Origin: Epiperipatus broadwayi
Taxonomy: Eukaryota > Onychophora > Udeonychophora > Euonychophora > Peripatidae
Assembly: GCA_028023455.1 (NCBI GenBank)
Contig: JAQFVV010012405.1
Span: 3,477,149-3,541,148 of the forward strand
Direction of reading: 5' to 3'
DNA: 64,000 nucleotides
Part shown: one piece after another, positions 58,900-64,000 of the stretch
Numbering within the stretch: position 1 is the first letter of the stretch
Layout: every line of letters begins with the position of its first letter
Position numbers and translations under genes: made by a program
Notes under the pieces: generated by a model
Database searches by the model: none
Told to the model about the DNA's origin: nothing
What the model saw: the letters and a program-made list of their open reading frames with translations, nothing else

Positions 58900-61397
58900 G
58901 TGGCGTTCATGAGTAAAAGTAATATGGAATCAAAAACTAAGAAAAAACTATCCGGTGCACAAAATCGTAAACGCCAAGCTGAAAAAATAGCAAACATTAA
59001 AAAACAAAGTGGATCACTTAATAAATATCTTAAAATATCAACTGCTTCTGAAATAGCTTATACTCAACAAGAACCAGAACTGTGCACATCATCTAGTTCA
59101 CAGGGAACTGTTGAAAATATTGAACAAGATTTTAGTAACAAACAGTTAAGTGACAACAAAGTCATTGTGCCAATATCATATCAAATGTGTACAAATTTAG
59201 AAGATCCAGCTGAATGGAATAAAATCGATGACAAACTACGTGTTATTTTAGTAGAAATGGGGCCTGTTCAAAAGAAAGATATTATATATCCGAACGATGT
59301 ACATGGCCGAGATCTTCTGATGTATATTATAATAGAAAAATGGAAAACGGAGAAGTAGTTTTTCGAAAATGGCTTATTTATTCCGAAATTTTGAACTCTG
59401 TGTTTTGCTTTTGTTGCAAACTTTTTGGATCTACTGAATCTAGCCTCATAGAAGGATACAATAATTGGAGAAATTTAAGTACAACTTTACACAGACATGA
59501 AACTAGTATGGCTCACATGAAAAGTTTATTGAATTGGAATGAACTTGAGAAAAGATTAAAAAACAAAATTACTATTGATTGTCAATCTCAAAATTTATAT
59601 GAAAATGGAAAAGAAACATTGGAGGAGTGTTTTGGAACGGCTGATTGAAATTATCAAATTCCTTGGTAGTCAAAATTTAGCATTTCGCGGATCATCTGAT
59701 AAATTATACGAAAAAAATAACGGAAATTTTTTAAAATTAATTGAATTATTTGCGAAGTTTGATCCCGTTATGGAAAATCATGTTGAGAGGGCCCTAGATC
59801 AAAACAATAGAGTACATTATTTGAGCAAAGATAGCCAAAATGAATTATTGGAAATTTTAAGTACAGCAATTAGGGAAACAATTTTATTATCGATAAAGAA
59901 ATCCAAATATTATTCATTTTAGATTGTACACCAGATGCAAGTAAAACTGAACAAATGACCATAATTATTCGCTTCGTTTTTTGTAATAATGGAACGGTTA
60001 AAATTAGAGAAAACTTTTTAGGTTTCATAGATATAACAGATTCCACTGGACGAGGTTTATGTACAACAATAATTGAACAACTGGAAAAATGGAAGATTCC
60101 CATTGAAGACATGCGTGGTCAAGGGTATGATAATGGGGCCAACATGAAAGGCAAAAAGGCTGGACTTCAAAATTTGATTTTAACCAAAAACCCTCGTGCA
60201 TTTTACGTACCATGTGCTGCTCATTCTTTAAACTTAATCATAAACGATGCCGCCAAAGTCAATGTAGATACAATTGGTTTTTTTGCAATTGTTCAAAAAA
60301 TATACAATTTTTTTTCATCATCTTATAAACGGTGGTCAATCCTTTTAAAATTTATTAAAACTTTAACTCTAAAACAACCATCAGAAACACGATGGGAAAA
60401 GCAGAATTGATGCAATCCGGCCTCTACGGTATCAGTTGGGTGAAATTTATGATGCACTCTATGAAATAATGAACAACGAATCTTTTAATAGAGAAATTCA
60501 ACATGAAGCTCAATCACTCTGCACTAACCTTAAGGATTACAAATTTATTTGTTCTTTAATAATTTGGCATGATATATTAAATAGAATAAATCCTGTCAGT
60601 AAAATGCTCCAAAATGTAAATATGAATGCTTCACTTGCTTTAGAATCGATCGCAAATCTAAATAAATTTTTACGAGAATATCGATCAGATTCAAATTTCA
60701 AAAACATTCTCAAAATTGCAGATGAACTTAGCGAAGAGGTTGATGGAGAGAAAGAATTTAAAACTGCCAAAGAAGTTCGACAACGGAAAAAAACTCGTCA
60801 ATTTGATTACGAGCATCAGGACGAAACACCTCAAATACCTGAAGAAAAATTTAAAATAAACATGTTTTTTACACTTTTAGATGTAGCGATTAATTCTTTA
60901 ACAGAACGCTTTGAACTCCTCGAAGCATGTTATAATAATTTCAATTTTCTATATAAAATATCAGAAATTAATAAGAGCGAGTTACAAGCAAAATGCAAAG
61001 ATTTAGAAAATATTTTGAAATTTGATAACAGTAAAGATATTAATGCTACAGATTTATTCGACGAATTATGTGCTTTTCGAGATATTTTTCAAAAGGATTT
61101 TTTTTAAATTCTCAAAACCCTTTCGAAACACTTAATTTTATAGTTTCTAATAATTTATCTATGCCAAACTTATCAATAGCTTTAAGAATATTAACATTAC
61201 CTGTTAGTGTTGCAAGCGGTGAGCGCTCTTTTTCTAAGTTAAAATTAATTAAAACTTACTTGAGAACAACTATGTCACAAAAACGGCTTGTTAATTTGGC
61301 ATTAATTGCTATTGAAAATGATATTTGTGCAGAACTGGAAATAAATACAATCATATCAAGGTTTATTAATATGAAGTCAAGGACTATAAAATTATAA
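58900..61397 (+). pseudogene. hAT transposase, TTF/ZMYM1-like, frameshifted
   Basis: Six overlapping frame segments (58900-59358, 59340-59648, 59575-59922, 59955-60410, 60436-61107 and 61068-61397) alternate between two frames, implying five small indels (near 59306, 59630, 59915, 60403 and in a T8 run near 61103). Domains in order: a basic N-terminus (KKKLSGAQNRKRQAEK); a TTF-type zinc finger (WLIYS...FCFCCKLF...HETSMAH); a DUF4371-like region (LAFRGSS...GNFLKLIELFAKFDPV); RNase H-fold core with LDCTPDASKTEQM (first Asp) and RGQGYDNGANM (second Asp); a CAAHSLNLII segment and ETRW; then the C-terminal hAT dimerisation region (ERSFSKLKLIKTYLRTTM...RLVNLALIAIE). The key residues are still readable but no single product can be made. 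Confidence 0.95.
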
Positions 61398-61538
61398 CAT
61401 GTTTTGTAATGCATTTACTTTTTTTAACTGTATTTTCTTTTTTTTTAATATTAAAAATTATTTATTTACATTGCCTTGTTTGTTTCCCTTAGAAAGATTT
61501 TGTACACTAATATTTATAACATGTAGGTGGTATACATT

Positions 61539-62196
61539 AAAGTGACCAGATTTTAACATTGGTAAAACGGGACACCATTGACCGGGGGGGGGGGCTGATT
61601 AAAAATTTGGTTTATATGGAGCGTTTATATAGATATAGCGTACATTAATAATAATAAATTAAATATGTATGTTTGTAATATTATCTTTTTTTAAAATTAT
61701 TTCATTTATAAATTGTAAATTTATTATTAAATTTGCTAATATTTGCATAAATTTAGAGGTTAGAAAAATTAGCAAAAATTTTAAAAATAATGGATTTGTT
61801 AAAAACAGACAGTGACGCAAATAATAAATATGAAATTTAAAAAAAAAAAATTTGAGATTAAAATATGTAAATGTTTTTCGAAAATTATTTTAAACATTTA
61901 AATATTTTAATCTCAAACATTATTTTTTTTAAATTTATTATATATATATATATTTGAATCGCTCTGTCTATTTTTAACAAACACATTATTTTTAAAATTT
62001 CTGCAAATTTTTCTAACATCTAAATTTGCCGTATTAAATTATATATTATTTCATACAAACCGTTTGTATGAAATAATATATAATTTAACAATCAATTTTA
62101 TGCTATTTTTGATATCAAAAATAGCATTACATCGTGCATTCTTTCTAAAAATCATGACTTTTTTAAAACGCCACGGGACACGGTCGGGTCACCTTA
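61539..62196. mobile_element. Fold-back element nested in the hAT 3' region
   Basis: TAAAGTGACC at the left (61538-61547) mirrors GGTCACCTTA at the right. Further in, TTTTAACATTGGTAAAACGGGACA is mirrored by GGGACACGGTCGG/TTTTAAAACG. The interior is a long imperfect hairpin (about 61745-62030) with mirrored TTTGAGATTAAAATATGTAAA and CAGACAGTGACGC/GCTCTGTC segments. Next come a 26-bp perfect palindrome around AAACCGTTTG (about 62031-62089) and one at TATTTTTGATATCAAAAATA (62103-62122). Confidence 0.75.
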
Positions 62197-62269
62197 GTAA
62201 ACATACATATTGACAGGGGCACCAAAATCAAATTTGCATGCGGGCGCCTAGTACCCAGCGCCGGCCCTG

Positions 62270-62277
62270 ATAATAAG
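62270..62277 (+). repeat. 8-bp target site duplication, right (ATAATAAG)
   Basis: Identical to the left copy at 57841-57848. Confidence 0.9.
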
Positions 62278-62404
62278 CTCAGGCTTTAAGAGATTTGGAG
62301 AAGTGAAAGAATTGTAGAATCTGAAGTTCAAAATCCATAAATAGTTGCCCAGCTCTTTTACTACCAGTATTCAAACTTCTTATAAATTCCATGCAATAGA
62401 CTAG

Positions 62405-62406
62405 TC

Positions 62407-62441
<35 letters not shown>

Positions 62442-62464
62442 TGATGATGATGATGATGATGATG

Positions 62465-62502
<38 letters not shown>

Positions 62503-62560
62503 TATTATTATTATTATTATTATTACTATATCATCATCATTATCATCACCATTATTATTT
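62405..62560. repeat. Compound trinucleotide microsatellite
   Basis: (AAT)n, (GAT)n, (AAT)n, then (ATT)n and a short (ATC)n in succession. The arrangement is self-complementary and could fold back. Confidence 0.95.
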
Positions 62561-62779
62561 TTCAATGGAATTTTATTGAAACTCATAAAGGTTTACTGAT
62601 CAAAAGAATATATATATATACACACAATAAACTATTTTTTTTACATTCCAATGAAAAGTAAAGATGAAGCAAATATATATAGAAAGAAGTATAATCTTTT
62701 GGAATTCAACTGTTACTAATTTTCTTCCTTTTCTGAACCAACGCAATATCTGGTAAAATGAAAATACACACAGAAAAAA

Positions 62780-62962
62780 AAGTTTTTTAATAATATTTAG
62801 CTTTATTACTGCCTAGCATGATTTCAGTATATTTTTACTATATCATATTCATAGCATATAAAGACCCATTTAATCACACCACTGTATGCCATGAATATGA
62901 TATAATAAAAATATGTTGAAAATATGCTAGGCAGTAATAAAGCTAAATATTATTTAAAAAAG
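62780..62962. mobile_element. Fold-back element F
   Basis: The arm AAGTTTTTTAATAATATTTAGCTTTATTACTGCCTAGCAT-type at left is repeated in inverse at right (ATGCTAGGCAGTAATAAAGC and following). The inner ATATCATATTCATAGCAT also pairs. About 183 bp, arms about 80 bp. Confidence 0.85.
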
Positions 62963-63474
62963 TACCTTTTTTATCAATTAATATTTAATAAACTAGATAA
63001 AACTTGTTACATTGATTATTATACATTATATAGACAAAATGATTGAAATTGCAAGATGCTTGTGGTGTGGTGAGCTTTTGGAGAATTTCAGCAGAAAAGA
63101 ACTTTATTCCATGTTTCATCAAATAACTGCGAAGTGGCCAAGATTTTGTCACGGTCTTTGAATTTTTTTAACTTGTGCTATATATATGCGTGCTGGAGAT
63201 TGAGTGAGCTATTCTCAAAAATAGACTTGCACCTGGTCAACCATAATGCAAACTACCTTTTCTGTCTGTATTTTCATTTTTCCACATGGAAAGAAGTATA
63301 GTAAATAAAATTACATTCCTAGATACCATTCATGGGTATAATATCATATTAGATATTAAATCAAAAGCAAAAAACATTATACTTATGATTTAAGATTTGC
63401 AATGTGCATTAAATTATTTTTATTTACAATCTTAATTTGTTTCTGGATTGCAATTTTTTAATTAAGTTGTATAG

Positions 63475-63520
<46 letters not shown>

Positions 63521-64000
63521 AATAAAAATCTACATTCTATATATGTGTGTGTGCGTGTATTGAAAAAAATTGTAAATGTACATGATCACATTGTCTATAA
63601 CACTAAACAATATTACTATCTGCTAATTTGCAATGTCTACTAGATTCTAGAAACAAAATATATAGCAGATACAATAATTCCATTGACATTTATTTTATTT
63701 TCTGTATTGCAGTATGTGCAACAAATAGAAAAATTCTTAATTCACCAGAAATAGTTGTTTATATGCTTCAAAAAAATAAATAAATTCTCATAAGAGGTAT
63801 GTTTAATTAAAGACATTCTGTTGACTTACTACTTGAGTTAAGATTATGAGTACATGTTGCATATTATAAAAATAATGACTTCAATATTCCATAGACAAAC
63901 TATAAATTAACATTACAGTTTGAGAGTAAGAAGTATTAAATTAATATGTCCATCAATAACATCACTGTTTAAATAAATAATGTTTAGAAAAACAGTAGAA
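62963..64000. other. Anonymous AT-rich end of the window
   Basis: Contains a (TA)n tract at 63477-63517 and a (TG)n-rich patch at 63541-63560. No gene can be supported. Confidence 0.6.

Larger units (their letters stand above)
57849..62269 (+). mobile_element. hAT DNA transposon with complete ends
   Basis: CAGGGCCGGCG at 57849 is mirrored by CGCCGGCCCTG ending at 62269, and the ends are flanked by a perfect 8-bp direct repeat ATAATAAG (57841-57848 and 62270-62277). CAGGG-type ends and an 8-bp target duplication are hallmarks of the hAT superfamily. A GCATGCGGGCGC segment close to each end extends the similarity. The 4421-bp element carries one transposase region on the plus strand and a nested fold-back element in its 3' third. 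Confidence 0.95.

Noticed and set aside
62401-62586. Poly-Ile ORF
   Set aside because: Translation of the trinucleotide microsatellite.

Overview
This is a eukaryotic, almost certainly metazoan, AT-rich scaffold segment dominated by transposable elements. The case rests on Ty3-type and other LTR elements, RTE-type LINE fragments ending in TGA-rich tails, a hAT element with a TTF/ZMYM-like transposase, tRNA-derived SINE copies, long microsatellites and candidate GT-AG exons. No bacterial-style operons occur. The repeat mix would suit a marine invertebrate such as a mollusc, but the species cannot be fixed from the sequence. No complete, recognisable host gene is present. A few short open stretches bounded by splice-like sites are listed at low confidence.

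Layout. 1-6006: a decayed Ty3/Gypsy retrotransposon whose 5' LTR is cut by the window edge (gag-like, protease, RT/RNase H, integrase, polypurine tract, 3' LTR). 6026-8744: possible small host exons. 8745-11326: anonymous AT-rich DNA. 11327-18181: LTR element A, with 2.2-kb LTRs around two overlapping ORFs, one a coiled coil made of 11-residue repeats, the other ending in a basic Arg/Ser-rich tail. 18305-18804: a 500-base N gap. 18805-30556: LTR element B, with very long (about 4.26 kb) and nearly identical LTRs, a textbook 18-nt primer-binding site, one 488-aa coiled-coil ORF, a polypurine tract and no polymerase.

30688-38700: inverted-dimer repeats with embedded (TA)n, and a minus-strand RTE-type LINE split by an insertion of about 1 kb. 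38720-48150: mostly anonymous, with a 542-bp pure (TCTA)n array, a GC-richer block, a minus-strand candidate exon (45900-46024) and a fold-back element. 48150-56345: RTE-type LINE copies interleaved with fold-back elements, (TA)n tracts and a 767-bp palindrome that carries a tRNA-derived SINE in only one arm. 57849-62269: a hAT element with terminal inverted repeats and a perfect 8-bp target duplication, a frameshifted transposase, and a nested fold-back element in its 3' part. The remainder holds microsatellites and one more palindrome.

The most interesting content is the pair of adjacent LTR elements A and B. Both have complete cis-signals (TG...CA LTR ends, a primer-binding site starting TGGCGCC, a purine tract), both code only for coiled-coil gag-like proteins, and both devote about two thirds of their length to LTR. 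They look like a lifestyle of very long-LTR, polymerase-less retrotransposons that must borrow RT and integrase. Element B appears recent: its two LTRs differ at only a few tens of positions over 4.25 kb by eye.
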